Source: Sthenelais limicola (lineage: Eukaryota > Annelida > Polychaeta > Phyllodocida > Sigalionidae). From it: 64,000 nt of DNA. The notes under the pieces were generated by a model that did no database searches, was not told the origin of the DNA, and saw only the letters and a program-made list of their open reading frames with translations. Positions 41,220-53,135 of this stretch are shown piece by piece (positions within the stretch are counted from its first letter, which is position 1; every line of letters starts with the position of its first letter). Position numbers and translations under genes: made by a program. The stretch spans positions 119,127,374 to 119,191,373 of the forward strand of contig OW804098.1 of assembly GCA_942159475.1 (NCBI GenBank), written 5' to 3'.

Positions 41220-44200
41220 ATCTGTAATATCATTGTCTTAAAGACAAATAGAGATTAGGGACGATGGGGGATGCAAAGATTATCTTGGGGTTATTGGGAA
41301 CAAGCACTTCACTCTGGAGTGCCAATAAGGGACAGAGGGACAATGTATGATTCGGACGAGACAGATAATGATATTGATATGTTTAAGAAACTTAAGGGGA
41401 TAAAGTTAGTAACCTGGAATGTAAGAAGTTTCCTTCAAAAGAAAGACCAAATTGACCATTTTATGAGGGAATCCGAACCACATCTAGTGGTATTCCAAGA
41501 GTCATGGCTCAGTAAAAGTGTTCCCGATAGTAAATTGGAAATACAAGGCTATAAGATGTGCAGATGGGATAGAAAACAGAAAAGGAGAGGGGGCGGCCTA
41601 ATCTCATATTCTCATTCATCTCTGAATATTGAAACCGACAAATACAGAGAACTGTGGGTATCTGATGGGAACATTGAGATTCAGATTTTCGAACTCACAA
41701 AGAAATTTATTAAAGATAAGGTAGTCCTCCACGTTTACAGACCTCCACAGGGAAACTTGCAGAAAGCCCTTGAGGTAATCGACTCAGTCTTAGAAAATAT
41801 TGACACCACCAAAGAACTTTTCATGCTTGGCGATTTTAACTATGATGCCAAAAATATTGAAGAGGGCACCTCAACAGGAGCTGAGAGGTTCAAAAGCATT
41901 CTCAGCAAATATAACTTGCAACAAATAATAAAAGATCAGACAAGAATAAGTAAAACATCATCGTCTACCATTGATCACATTTATACTAATTGTAAAATTA
42001 CCAACAAAAATGGGACTCTAAACATTAATATAAGTGACCACCTCCCCACCTATGTTCAAATAAAAAAAGAAAGAACTAGATATAGGACTGAAACGTTTAC
42101 TGCAAGGAATACGAAGAGGCTGGATATTCCAATACTGCGTGAAATACTCTGCGACCTAGACTGGTCTGCACTGTATGAAACCAGGGACGTTGAGAAGGCG
42201 TGGAGGATTATCATTGATAACATAACCAGAATATTAGACAATATGTGTCCTGTCAAAACATTCAAACAGGTGAGGGTTATACCGGAATGGTATGACAAAA
42301 GCATAATCGATAGCGGGAAGGAGAGAGATAAGGCGTTCCGGTTGGCAAAGAACACGGGGAGGGATCCTGAGTGGCAGAGGGCTAGAAAACTGAGGGGGAA
42401 AGTAAATACACAAATAAAAAACGCCAAAGATAAGTACTTGAGAAACAAAATTGACGAGAATATGAATGACTCGCACAAAATATGGGAAATATTAAAGCCC
42501 CTAGTAACAGAGGGAAAAGGTAATCACAACAGTGAAATATCAATTACCAAAGGGAAGGAGATATTAAAAGGGACCGAAGCGGCCGAAGCAATTAATGATT
42601 ACTTTGTAAACATTGGACCCACCTTGGCAAGTAACATAAAAAACAGTGATGAAGAAATAAACCACTCAGAGGGAAACACTGAAAGGGGTAACCCCAATAA
42701 ATTCTCTATTATGCCCATTGAAAAATCCTCAGTAGAAGCTGCTTTACTAAAGGTGGGTAACTATAAAGCCTCGGGGATCGATCTTATGCCAAACAGGATC
42801 CTAAAACCTTGCATGAAGGCACTTAGTGGCCAATTCTCATATTTATATAACCTGTCAATAGAAAGCTCAATTGTACCTAGTGAATTTAAGAAAGCCAATG
42901 TAACCCCCCTGTACAAAGAGGGAAGCAAGCAATCACCTGGTAACTACCGACCAATATCATGTATTAATCTACCAGCGAAAATACTCGAGAGCTGTATCCA
43001 CACACAACTATCAAATTACTTGGAGTCAAACAACTTACTAACCAAGAACCAATTCGGGTTTAGGAGAGGAAAATCCATTGTTGAAGCCCATGACAATCTA
43101 CTAAATAGAGTATACAACAATTTAAACAGTAAAAGAGCAACCGACCTAATATTTCTAGATTTCAAAAAAGCATTTGATACCGTTAACCATAAATTGCTCC
43201 TGCAGAAACTTCTAAATTACGGAATAGACCAGAAATCATACCAATGGTTCAATAACTACCTTTCAGACAGACGTCAGAGGGTAGTGCTGAGAGGTGGATC
43301 CTCCTCCCTTAAACCCGTCACATGTGGTGTCCCCCAGGGTACCTCCTTGGGGCCACTACTATTCAGTGTATACATTAATGATTTACCTGAGGTCGTTAAA
43401 ACAAGCAAAATCCAGTTATTTGCAGACGACACTATATTATATGATGATAGAGCCCTTGGGGCCAATAAGATTGAATCACTCCAAACAGATCTCGATAGCA
43501 TAGTAAAATGGTGTGCTAATAATAAAATCTCGCTTAACATCTCGAAATGCAAAAGCCTAACCATCAGGGCTAAGATTGACCATAAAAACGTGGTGCAATA
43601 TAACATCGATGATCAAATAATGGGTGATGTTGAAGCATACAAATACCTCGGAATTGAACTTGATAGGCAGCTTAACTATAAGAGATTCATGTGTAAAAAA
43701 ATCAACACTGTTAGATCTAGGGTGGGGGCCATGTCCAAACTGTATGGAGTGTGTAGTAAGAAAACTTTATTACTCATTTATAAAACTATGATATTGCCAA
43801 TAATTGATTACGGCGATGTTTTTTATGGTTCTACGACCCAAGCATACCTTCAAAAGCTCCAGACACTGCAAAACTCTGCGCTAAAAATAATATTGCACCT
43901 ACCAAAGTACACCAGTACAAAAGAAATACACAAAGAGTTAAAAATTATCTCGCTAAAAACTAGGCGCGAAGCACATGGTTTGGAAAGGGCCTTCATAAGA
44001 TCACTAGATGACAAAAATACTGATAATAGGGCCATAGGACTCAGGAGCCTAAAGAAAGGTAGGAAACTGAAGGTGCCCACTCCAAAAAACGAAATCTTTC
44101 GGAGATCGTACCTCTATTCCCTGCCCAACTTATGGAACTCTCTTCCTAGTGAAGTCCAATTATTACCAAACAGGAAAGAGTTCAGAGGCTACCTAAAAAA

Positions 44201-44897
44201 TAGATACCCTCTTGACTTCGATCCCCACCTTAAGGAACCTCAGACAAGCTGAGGAGACATATCAGATGATATCACGAACTGATCAACATTCATTGTATGA
44301 CTTGTTGACAGTAAAATAGGGGGCGGGGAACTATAATCTATTTAGGAGTGTAAATCCTTTCTTGCAACAAGATCGATATAACGATACCATGGGAGGGGGG
44401 ATAGAAACCTACACTGTTTTATTTTATTGTTTTGTTCTGTAAATATATGTTATAGTAGCGGCGCTCCGCCACTACAAGTACTGACTGTGAGAGAACTCAG
44501 ATGTTTTACTGTTTACTGTTCTTGATGTTTTAGGCCTCCAGTACAGGAGACCAATGTACAGGAGAAACCAAGCTTTGTAATATCATTGTGTTTTACTCCA
44601 GGATGCTGTAGTAGGAAAATTTTAATCACTGTACTAGACAACCACATTAAACTAAACTACATTAATGTCCGTTATCACAAAACAATTGACACTTTAATTA
44701 CAAAACGGACCATAAACAGTCTCAAACATCATGACTGACCATTGAACACTATTTTACTAATATCAGTTAAAACATCAGCTATGTTCAACAAATGAGATTT
44801 GCCCGGAAGACCTGCGTGCCACTTGGCTTGCAGACGGTATATTCGTTTCTGATTGTATGTATTGTCTCTTCAGAATAAAAATCCTATATATATATAT
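41220..44897 (+). mobile_element. CR1/L2-type LINE, copy 2, in satellite
   Basis: Single-ORF LINE between satellite blocks 4 and 5. The left junction is in TGTATAGAT; the right end is a (TA)n tail (about 44885-44897) followed by ATATCTATGCCTC satellite. Its 5' region contains ACTTCACTCTGGAGTGCC, shared with the LINE at 8344. Confidence 0.88.
41271..44252 (+). CDS. LINE copy 2 endonuclease-reverse transcriptase
   Basis: Up to 993 codons; the ATG at 41344 (MYDSDETDNDID) is an alternative start. Endonuclease: LVTWNVRSF, VFQESWLS, GDFNYDA and SDHLPTYV. RT: FLDFKKAFDTVNH (about residue 626), GVPQGTSLGPLLFSVYIND and LFADDTILY (FADD about 715). C-terminal block LPIIDYGDVFYG. No stops or shifts, so it is a candidate active copy. 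It is related to but clearly diverged from the LINE at 8460. Confidence 0.95.
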   Translation: MQRLSWGYWEQALHSGVPIRDRGTMYDSDETDNDIDMFKKLKGIKLVTWNVRSFLQKKDQIDHFMRESEPHLVVFQESWLSKSVPDSKLEIQGYKMCRWDRKQKRRGGGLISYSHSSLNIETDKYRELWVSDGNIEIQIFELTKKFIKDKVVLHVYRPPQGNLQKALEVIDSVLENIDTTKELFMLGDFNYDAKNIEEGTSTGAERFKSILSKYNLQQIIKDQTRISKTSSSTIDHIYTNCKITNKNGTLNINISDHLPTYVQIKKERTRYRTETFTARNTKRLDIPILREILCDLDWSALYETRDVEKAWRIIIDNITRILDNMCPVKTFKQVRVIPEWYDKSIIDSGKERDKAFRLAKNTGRDPEWQRARKLRGKVNTQIKNAKDKYLRNKIDENMNDSHKIWEILKPLVTEGKGNHNSEISITKGKEILKGTEAAEAINDYFVNIGPTLASNIKNSDEEINHSEGNTERGNPNKFSIMPIEKSSVEAALLKVGNYKASGIDLMPNRILKPCMKALSGQFSYLYNLSIESSIVPSEFKKANVTPLYKEGSKQSPGNYRPISCINLPAKILESCIHTQLSNYLESNNLLTKNQFGFRRGKSIVEAHDNLLNRVYNNLNSKRATDLIFLDFKKAFDTVNHKLLLQKLLNYGIDQKSYQWFNNYLSDRRQRVVLRGGSSSLKPVTCGVPQGTSLGPLLFSVYINDLPEVVKTSKIQLFADDTILYDDRALGANKIESLQTDLDSIVKWCANNKISLNISKCKSLTIRAKIDHKNVVQYNIDDQIMGDVEAYKYLGIELDRQLNYKRFMCKKINTVRSRVGAMSKLYGVCSKKTLLLIYKTMILPIIDYGDVFYGSTTQAYLQKLQTLQNSALKIILHLPKYTSTKEIHKELKIISLKTRREAHGLERAFIRSLDDKNTDNRAIGLRSLKKGRKLKVPTPKNEIFRRSYLYSLPNLWNSLPSEVQLLPNRKEFRGYLKNRYPLDFDPHLKEPQTS

Positions 44898-47800
44898 ATG
44901 TATATATCTATGCCTCAATATGTGTCTTTATGGTAGAAACTACTCATTGTATGTATAGATCTATGCCTCAATATGTGTCTCTATGGTAGAAACTACTCAC
45001 TGTATGTATAGATCTATGCCTCAATATGTGTCTCTATGGTAGAAACTACTCACTGTATGTATAGATCTATGCCTCAATATGTGTCTCTATGGTAGAAACT
45101 ACTCACTGTATGTATAGATCTATGCCTCAATATGTGTCTCTATGGTAGAAACTACTCACTGTATGTATAGATCTATGCCTCAATATGTGTCTCTATGGTA
45201 GAAACTAGTCATTGTATGTATAGATCTATGCCTCAATATGTGTCTCTATGGTAAAAACTACTCACTGTATGTATAGATCTATGCCTCAATATGTGTCTCT
45301 ATGGTAGAAACTACTTACTGTATGTATAGATCTATGCCTCAATATGTGTCTCTATGGTAGAAACTACTCACTGTATGTATAGATCTATGCCTCAATATGT
45401 GTCTCTATGGTAGAAACTACTCACTGTATGTATAGATCTATGCCTCAATATGTGTCTCTATGGTAGAAACTACTCACTGTATGTATAGATCTATGCCTCA
45501 ATATGTGTCTCTATGGTAGAAACTACTCACTGTATGTATAGATCTATGCCTCAATATGTGTCTCTATGGTAGAAACTACTCACTGTATGTATAGATCTAT
45601 GCCTCAATATGTGTCTCTATGGTAGAAACTACTCACTGTATGTATAGATCTATGCCTCAATATGTGTCTCTATGGTAGAAACTACTCACTGTATGTATAG
45701 ATCTATGCCTCAATATGTGTCTCTATGGTAGAAACTACTCACTGTATGTATAGATCTATGCCTCAATATGTGTCTCTATGGTAGAAACTAGTCACTGTAT
45801 GTATAGATATATGCCTCAATATGTGTCTCTATGGTAGAAACTAGTCACTGTGTGTATAGATCTATGCCTCAATATGTGTCTCTATGGTAGAAACTACTCA
45901 CTGTATGTATAGATCTATGCCTCAATATGTGTCTCTATGGTAGAAACTACTCACTGTATGTATAGATCTAAGCCTCAATATGTGTCCCTATGGTAGAAAC
46001 TACTCATTGTATGTATAGATCTATGCCTCAATATGTGTCTCTATGGTAGAAACTACTCACTGTATGTATAGATCTATGCCTCAATATGTGTCTCTATGGT
46101 AGAAACTACTTACTGTATGTATAGATCTATGCCCCAATATGTATGTATAGATCTATGCCTCAATATGTGTCTCTATGGTAGAAACTAGTCACTGTATGTA
46201 TAGATCTATGCCTCAATATGTCTCTCTATGGTAGAAACTACTCACTGTATGTATAGATCTATGCCTCAATATGTGCCTCTATGGTAGAAACTACTCACTG
46301 TATGTATAGATCTATGCCTCAATATGTGTCTCTATGGTAGAAACTACTCACTGTATGTATAGATCTATGCCTCAATATGTGTCTCTATGGTAGAAACTAC
46401 TCACTGTATGTATAGATCTAAGCCTCAATATGTGTCTCTATGGAAGAAACTACTCACTGTATGTATAGATCTATGCCTCAATATGTGTCTCTATGGTAGA
46501 AACTACTCACTGTATGTATAGATCTATGCCTCAATATGTGTCTCTATGGTAGAAACTACTCACTGTATGTATAGATCTATGCCTCAATATGTGCCTCTAT
46601 GGTAGAAACTACTCACTGTATGTATAGATCTATGCCTCAATATGTGTCTCTATGGTAGAAACTACTCACTGTATGTATAGATCTATGCCTCAATATGTGT
46701 CTCTATGGTAGAAACTACTCACTGTATGTATAGATCTAAGCCTCAATATGTGTCTCTATGGTAGAAACTACTCACTGTATGTATAGATCTATGCCTCAAT
46801 ATGTGTCTCTATGGTAGAAACTACTCACTGTATGTATAGATCTATGCCTCAATATGTGTCTCTATGGTAGAAACTACTCACTGTATGTATAGATCTAAGC
46901 CTCAATATGTGTCTCTATGGTAGAAACTACTCACTGTATGTATATATCTATGCCTCAATATGTGTCTCTATGGTAGAAACTACTCATTGTATGTATAGAT
47001 CTATGCCTCAATATGTGTCTCTATGGTAGAAACTACTCACTGTATGTATAGATCTATGCCTCAATATGTGTCTCTATGGTAGAAACTACTCACTGTATGT
47101 ATAGATCTATGCCTCAATATGTGTCTCTATGGTAGAAACTACTCACTGTATGTATAGATCTATGCCTCAATATGTGTCTCTATGGTAGAAACTACTCACT
47201 GTATGTATAGATCTATGCCTCAATATGTGTCTCTATGGTAGAAACTAGTCATTGTATGTATAGATCTATGCCTCAATATGTGTCTCTATGGTAAAAACTA
47301 CTCACTGTATGTATAGATCTATGCCTCAATATGTGTCTCTATGGTAGAAACTACTTACTGTATGTATAGATCTATGCCTCAATATGTGTCTCTATGGTAG
47401 AAACTACTCACTGTATGTATAGATCTATGCCTCAATATGTGTCTCTATGGTAGAAACTACTCACTGTATGTATAGATCTATGCCTCAATATGTGTCTCTA
47501 TGGTAGAAACTACTCACTGTATGTATAGATCTATGCCTCAATATGTGTCTCTATGGTAGAAACTACTCACTGTATGTATAGATCTATGCCTCAATATGTG
47601 TCTCTATGGTAGAAACTACTCACTGTATGTATAGATCTATGCCTCAATATGTGTCTCTATGGTAGAAACTACTCACTGTATGTATAGATCTATGCCTCAA
47701 TATGTGTCTCTATGGTAGAAACTACTCACTGTATGTATAGATCTATGCCTCAATATGTGTCTCTATGGTAGAAACTACTCACTGTATGTATAGATCTATG

Positions 47801-49154
47801 CCTCAATATGTGTCTCTATGGTAGAAACTAGTCACTGTATGTATAGATATATGCCTCAATATGTGTCTCTATGGTAGAAACTAGTCACTGTGTGTATAGA
47901 TCTATGCCTCAATATGTGTCTCTATGGTAGAAACTACTCACTGTATGTATAGATCTATGCCTCAATATGTGTCTCTATGGTAGAAACTACTCACTGTATG
48001 TATAGATCTAAGCCTCAATATGTGTCTCTATGGTAGAAACTACTCATTGTATGTATAGATCTATGCCTCAATATGTGTCTCTATGGTAGAAACTACCCAC
48101 TGTATGTATAGATCTATGCCTCAATATGTGTCTCTATGGTAGAAACTACTCACTGTATGTATAGATCTATGCCTCAATATGTGTCTCTATGGTACAACTA
48201 TTCACTGTATGTATAGATCTATGCCTCAATATGTCTCTCTATGGTAGAAACTACTCACTGTATGTATAGATCTATGCCTCAATATGTGTCTCTATGGTAG
48301 AAACTACTTACTGTATGTATAGATCTATGCCTCAATATGTGTCTCTATGGTAGAAACTAGTCACTGTATGTATAGATCTATGCCTCAATATGTGTCTCTA
48401 TGGTAGAAACTACTCACTGTATGTATAGATCTATGCCTCAATATGTGTCTCTATGGTAGAAACACTGTATGTATAGATCTATGCCTCAATATGTGTCTCT
48501 ATGGTAGAAACTAGTCACTGTATGTATAGATCTATGCCTCAATATGTCTCTCTATGGTACAAACTACTCACTGTATGTATAGATCTATGCCTCAATATGT
48601 CTCTATGGTACAAACTACTCACTGTATGTATAGATCTATGCCTCAATATGTGTCTCTATGGTAGAAACTACTCACTGTATGTATAGATGTATGCCTCAAT
48701 ATGTCTCTCTATGGTAGAAACTACTCACTGTATGTATAGATCTATGCCTCAATATGTCTCTATGGTACAAACTACTCACTGTATGTATAGATCTATGCCT
48801 CAATATGTGTCTCTATGGTAGAAACTACTCATTGTATGTATAGATCTATGCCTCAATATGTGTCTTTATGGTAGAAACTACTCACTGTATGTATAGATCT
48901 ATGCCTCAATATGTGTCTCTATGGTAGAAATTACTCACTGTATGTATAGATCTATGCCTCAATATGTATGTATAGATCTATGCCTCAATATTTGTCTCTA
49001 TGGTAGAAACTACTCACTGTATGTATAGATCTATGCCTCAATATGTGTCTCTATGGTAGAAACTACTCACTGTATGTATAGATCTATGCCTCAATATGTG
49101 TCTCTATGGTAGAAACTACTCACTGTATGTATAGATCTATGCCTCAATATGTGC
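44898..49154 (+). repeat. 53-bp satellite array, block 5
   Basis: About 80 copies in the same orientation, ending abruptly at ATATGTG before CCATGAGATG. It contains many short monomers toward the right end (GAAACACTG, missing GTCT) and a large internal duplication. Confidence 0.98.
44900..48120 (+). repeat. 2040-bp offset duplication within satellite block 5
   Basis: The run of monomer variants from about 44900-46080 recurs at about 46940-48120 at an offset of exactly 2040 bp (for example GTAAAAACTA at 45251 and 47291; GATATATGCC and CTAGTCACTGTGTG near 45807/45843 and 47847/47883), with only a few differences. It indicates a recent unequal exchange or an assembly duplication. Confidence 0.88.
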
Positions 49155-50060
49155 CATGAGATGCCACATTTTCTTTGAAGCAGACTATGCAGAACAACTC
49201 AGATCTTTGCTTCCATATCCTACTTGCAATGATATCTGAAGTAACCCACATCTTTGATAAAATTGTATACTTTAGCCATCATATCACACATCTTTAATAT
49301 GTAACCTGATATTGGCTAACATACCTCAAATTTGTATCTATCGATTCCCTTTAAGGTGGTTATTATCATGATTATCACAATTTTATTCTCATTACGATGA
49401 TTGTTTTTACTCAAATGATCTGATTCATGAATTCAAACAAAGGATGAACCATATCTGAAAACATGCTTGTTTTGTTATAAAAGTAAAATGGAATATTTTG
49501 CTTCCTTTTAAGTTTTCTCTCAGCCTTTACAATATTACTGTTTTCATATTTTCTAACAAAGCCTTCGATAAGTGTACATTTCTTTCGTCTTAACTGAGGA
49601 AAACTAATTGCCATGACTAGCGGGGTTTAGTGGAGAAAGCATTGTAAGAAATATGCAATCAAGGATCAAAAAGCCCTCCTTTATATATTGAGAAAGAGCT
49701 ACATAGAATATTTCTTTTTAAACATAATTATTTACATATATGCAAGATTTTCTCTAAGTTTTCTCTAAGAGAGGGAGGTAAAATGGCGGCGGTAGCGGGA
49801 ACCTGCGTCAAGACGTTCTGTTGAAAAAGTCTCCACCAACATGGTAACCGGTCATCCTAGAGACATTTTTTATCGATCAAAGGAATTATAAACATTTGGA
49901 AAAGCCCTACCTGAAGTGTATGAGAGCTGATCCCATTTATTAATCCTTGATGATCAGTTTTTACGAACAGTGAGTGATATTAGAGTAACTTCCATTGAGT
50001 GTTTTGCCGCCAACGCTGTGTATGTAAACAACTAGAGCTGTCACTCTGTCACACTCTACT
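49155..50060. other. Unique AT-rich sequence right of the satellite locus
   Basis: No gene recognised. The last 300 bases (from AAAATGGCGGCGG at about 49780) may be the 5' UTR of the following LINE. Confidence 0.4.
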
Positions 50061-50855
50061 ATGAAAAGAGCTGTGGACGGTAACACGGGCATATCTCCTG
50101 GCAATAAGAAGATCAGCGATCATAAATCCGCCTCTCCTGTGGATTCAACTAGTATCTCCTCCTTAATCATGGGTGACTTGCCGATAGCCTCACCGTCTAA
50201 TAAAATTGTGGATGTGATGATGTGGAAGTTGAAGAAGAAGAACTCACAACGACCGAAACAGTCAGCAATCTAATTGTCGAGCACAACAATATGGTGGATG
50301 GGCTTGAGGAAAATAAGAAGATGTGCGGAACTATAGCTGATACTTTGACCGACGAAACCCTCAGAAATCGTGAGCTGAAAGAATACACAGAAAGGTTAGA
50401 AAGACGTGTAAATGATTTAGAGCACAAATATGATCATTTGACATTCAAACTGAGCAAGCAAAAGCTGATTAATAACGAAGTCGACACGCGCCTGAAGGAG
50501 AAATGTATTGTTTTCAATGGGGTGCTAGTCAAGGCACACGAAGATATCGATACAGTATGTACTAGAATCATAAGAATGGTTCTTCCTCACTTCGAGGACA
50601 ACTCCTTTGACGACATCTACCAAATAATCTCAAAAAAACAGAACAACCGTCGACCACACCCTATTGTTGTAAGATTTAAGTTCTTAAAGGACAAGAAGGA
50701 CTTCATGACAAAGAAGGGACTTTTGTTTAATGGCAAGAACTTTCCCCCTGAAAGGTTCCCCGCTATCAAATTTTGGTCCTTCGACGATGACATTAACCCC
50801 GAAGTGCGCAGAAATAGAAGCGTTCTAAAACAAATAGCTAAGAAAGCAGTAGAAA

Positions 50856-53135
50856 GGGGCCATCCACAAATGACGTCATGCCCTAGGGGGGGAGGGGGGG
50901 TTGAGTTTTCATGACAAGGTATGACAATGGGGGGAGGGGGGGTCACCTCATGTATGACATCATGTTTTTATATTTTTGATAAAAAGACTACCATAACGGG
51001 GAAACTTGTGCTCTAAGTAAAATTCATTTGAAATACCCCTTAGAATAACAGGTTACTGGACATGCTTCTCTGGCCTCTATATCTAGATATATCCAGATTA
51101 TTCTAGTTTTCTTGCAAATCAAACTTCAACAATGGCACTGTGTGAAAACATCCCTGAGGAATATTGCATTTTTTCTATAATAATTTAAAAAATGTATTGG
51201 CCTTAAACTGAATTAAAAAAAAAAATCAATAGGAACTGGTGTCATGTAACTTGAGTGGCAGCCTTACACTGCCTTTATTAAATAAATAATATATAACAAA
51301 ATCTCTAGCGGCATGTCTGTTGGTATAGGAAATGTCTGCTAATATGGATTCCAGCCATTCATCTTTACGCACCATTGGTGTTGGAGGTCATGCAATTTTT
51401 TCCTGATATAGACCCATGCATTTTACACAGAGGTAGCAATAGAATGACTGGTACCACACCCATTGCCCGACCAGTCCCAATGCCAAGGACGGTATTTCCA
51501 TGTCCTCAAGATCGTTCTTGAGGCAGTTGACATGTCCTGCTACAACCAAGTCCAGTAGCGTGTACACATCACCTCTTAATCTTTTAAAGTGAAGGGTAGG
51601 CAAGTCAAGTTCCTTATACATATCTAAGGACTTTGTCACTCACCTTTGAAGGTTCTTCAGAGTATTGATATTAACCATGTACTCAGGGTTCTGAACCCCT
51701 CATGGAAACCAGTTCATTATATATGGATACATTTTAAACTAATCGATGCAGCTTAGATAGACCTTTCATGGGACATATACTTTCATATAGCTAAAACACA
51801 AAATGGCCACCCTATGGGCAGAAATCCACCCACATAACCCACTTTTATGCAGAGGAAAAAATAATTTTGTCAAATAGTCAATAATTTATTCTGAATACAA
51901 ACATTGAATAATTGCATATCAGAAAAACTGTTTCAATGAGATATGAATCATTAAAAAAAGGTCACGTTGGGGAAGTTTAAACGTTGCCAACCTAACGACA
52001 TTCATTATAAAAATGTGTCTACACAATTATTGATTATCAAATGAAACTTTGTCAATTTAAAGCATCTAATAAGATGTTCATGTCATAGAATTTTTAATTT
52101 CAACCTAACATTTTTTCGGTTATTTTTGGACTGATTTAAGCTGGGGTTGGCCCAGAGGCACTAATGGGCTGGCAACATAAAACATTGGAAGAGAACAATT
52201 TCAGTTGAGATAATGAAATTGGATATAATGAGAATAATGTATTTTTGCTACAAGAATACCAAAATATTGATTTTGAGAGAAATCAAGAATATTTGACAAG
52301 GATTAGAACAAGGCCATGCCCTTAAACTTTGGGTGTCAAAGAGTTAAGATGATTTTCAAATAAAGTGCCTTGAAATAGAAAAATTTTGATCTTATTCTAT
52401 AGCTTGAAACGTTAGCTTAATGATACGATAATAAACAAAAATATTGAAATTTAAAAAATAACCCTCATTACCTCTACAATATTTCTATCCAAAGGCATTG
52501 GGGTGGCAACGTTAGAAAATGCAGTTTTTAAAATTAGTGTGCCCAATTTTTGTTATGAACCCTTCATTATATGTACAATGATATCTGTAAATGGCAAGTA
52601 GTTTCAATGCATTTAAAATTTTAGCAAAAAATACCCTCTGTGTACCTGATTGTTGAGAACTGACCATATATATTATGAAGAGAAGTGGTCATGGAACTGA
52701 CCCCTGTGGGACTATACAGACTTGATCTTGTGTAAAAGGCTTTTATGTGATATGTTCCATTACTACATCCTAAACTATAGCTTCCATAACTGTGCACAAT
52801 ATGCAAATCAGGCTTAATGCGTTTGGGTATTATACCACTGCCAAACCTGCACATGTGCAACTAATTAGACCCACGTCCATTGGCAGGCAGAAAACTAACC
52901 TTAACATAGTGGTTGATAATCTTGCCTTATTTGTTGGACACAAAGCAAAATTCATTGCTGGTATATGTTGGCAAAATTTGTTGGGCTGGGGGGGGGGGGG
53001 GGTGCTGCAAACATGACGTCATTTTTTATCAGTTTTAAGGGGGGGTCTGGCACAGTGTGACGAAACATGACATGGGGGGGAGGGGGGGGGTCAAAAATGG
53101 CCCAAAAAAGCATGACGTCATTTGTGGATGGCCCC
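50856..53135. mobile_element. 2.3-kb terminal-inverted-repeat DNA element inside LINE ORF1
   Basis: Ends are inverted repeats of about 26 bp (starting GGGGCCATCCACAAATGACG on both strands: 50856-50881 and 53110-53135), followed inside by G-rich tracts on both sides. Flanking AAA(G) is duplicated; removing the element with one copy restores the ORF1 frame (GTA GAA AGT AAC). No transposase ORF is recognised, so it is non-autonomous. The superfamily is not assigned; the TGACGTCA core in the TIR is notable. Confidence 0.85.
51388..51690 (-). pseudogene. Fragment of a LINE RT C-terminus inside the TIR element
   Basis: The minus-strand translation reads NTLKNLQR, stop, VTKSL and KELDLPTLHFKRLRGDVYTL, the typical post-RT block 'L..L.LP.L..RR.RGD'. 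It is a degraded, truncated remnant. Confidence 0.55.

Noticed and set aside
48501..48686. Short open frame across satellite monomers
   Set aside because: A 53-bp period shifts frame each unit; the frame is open by chance over a few variant monomers.
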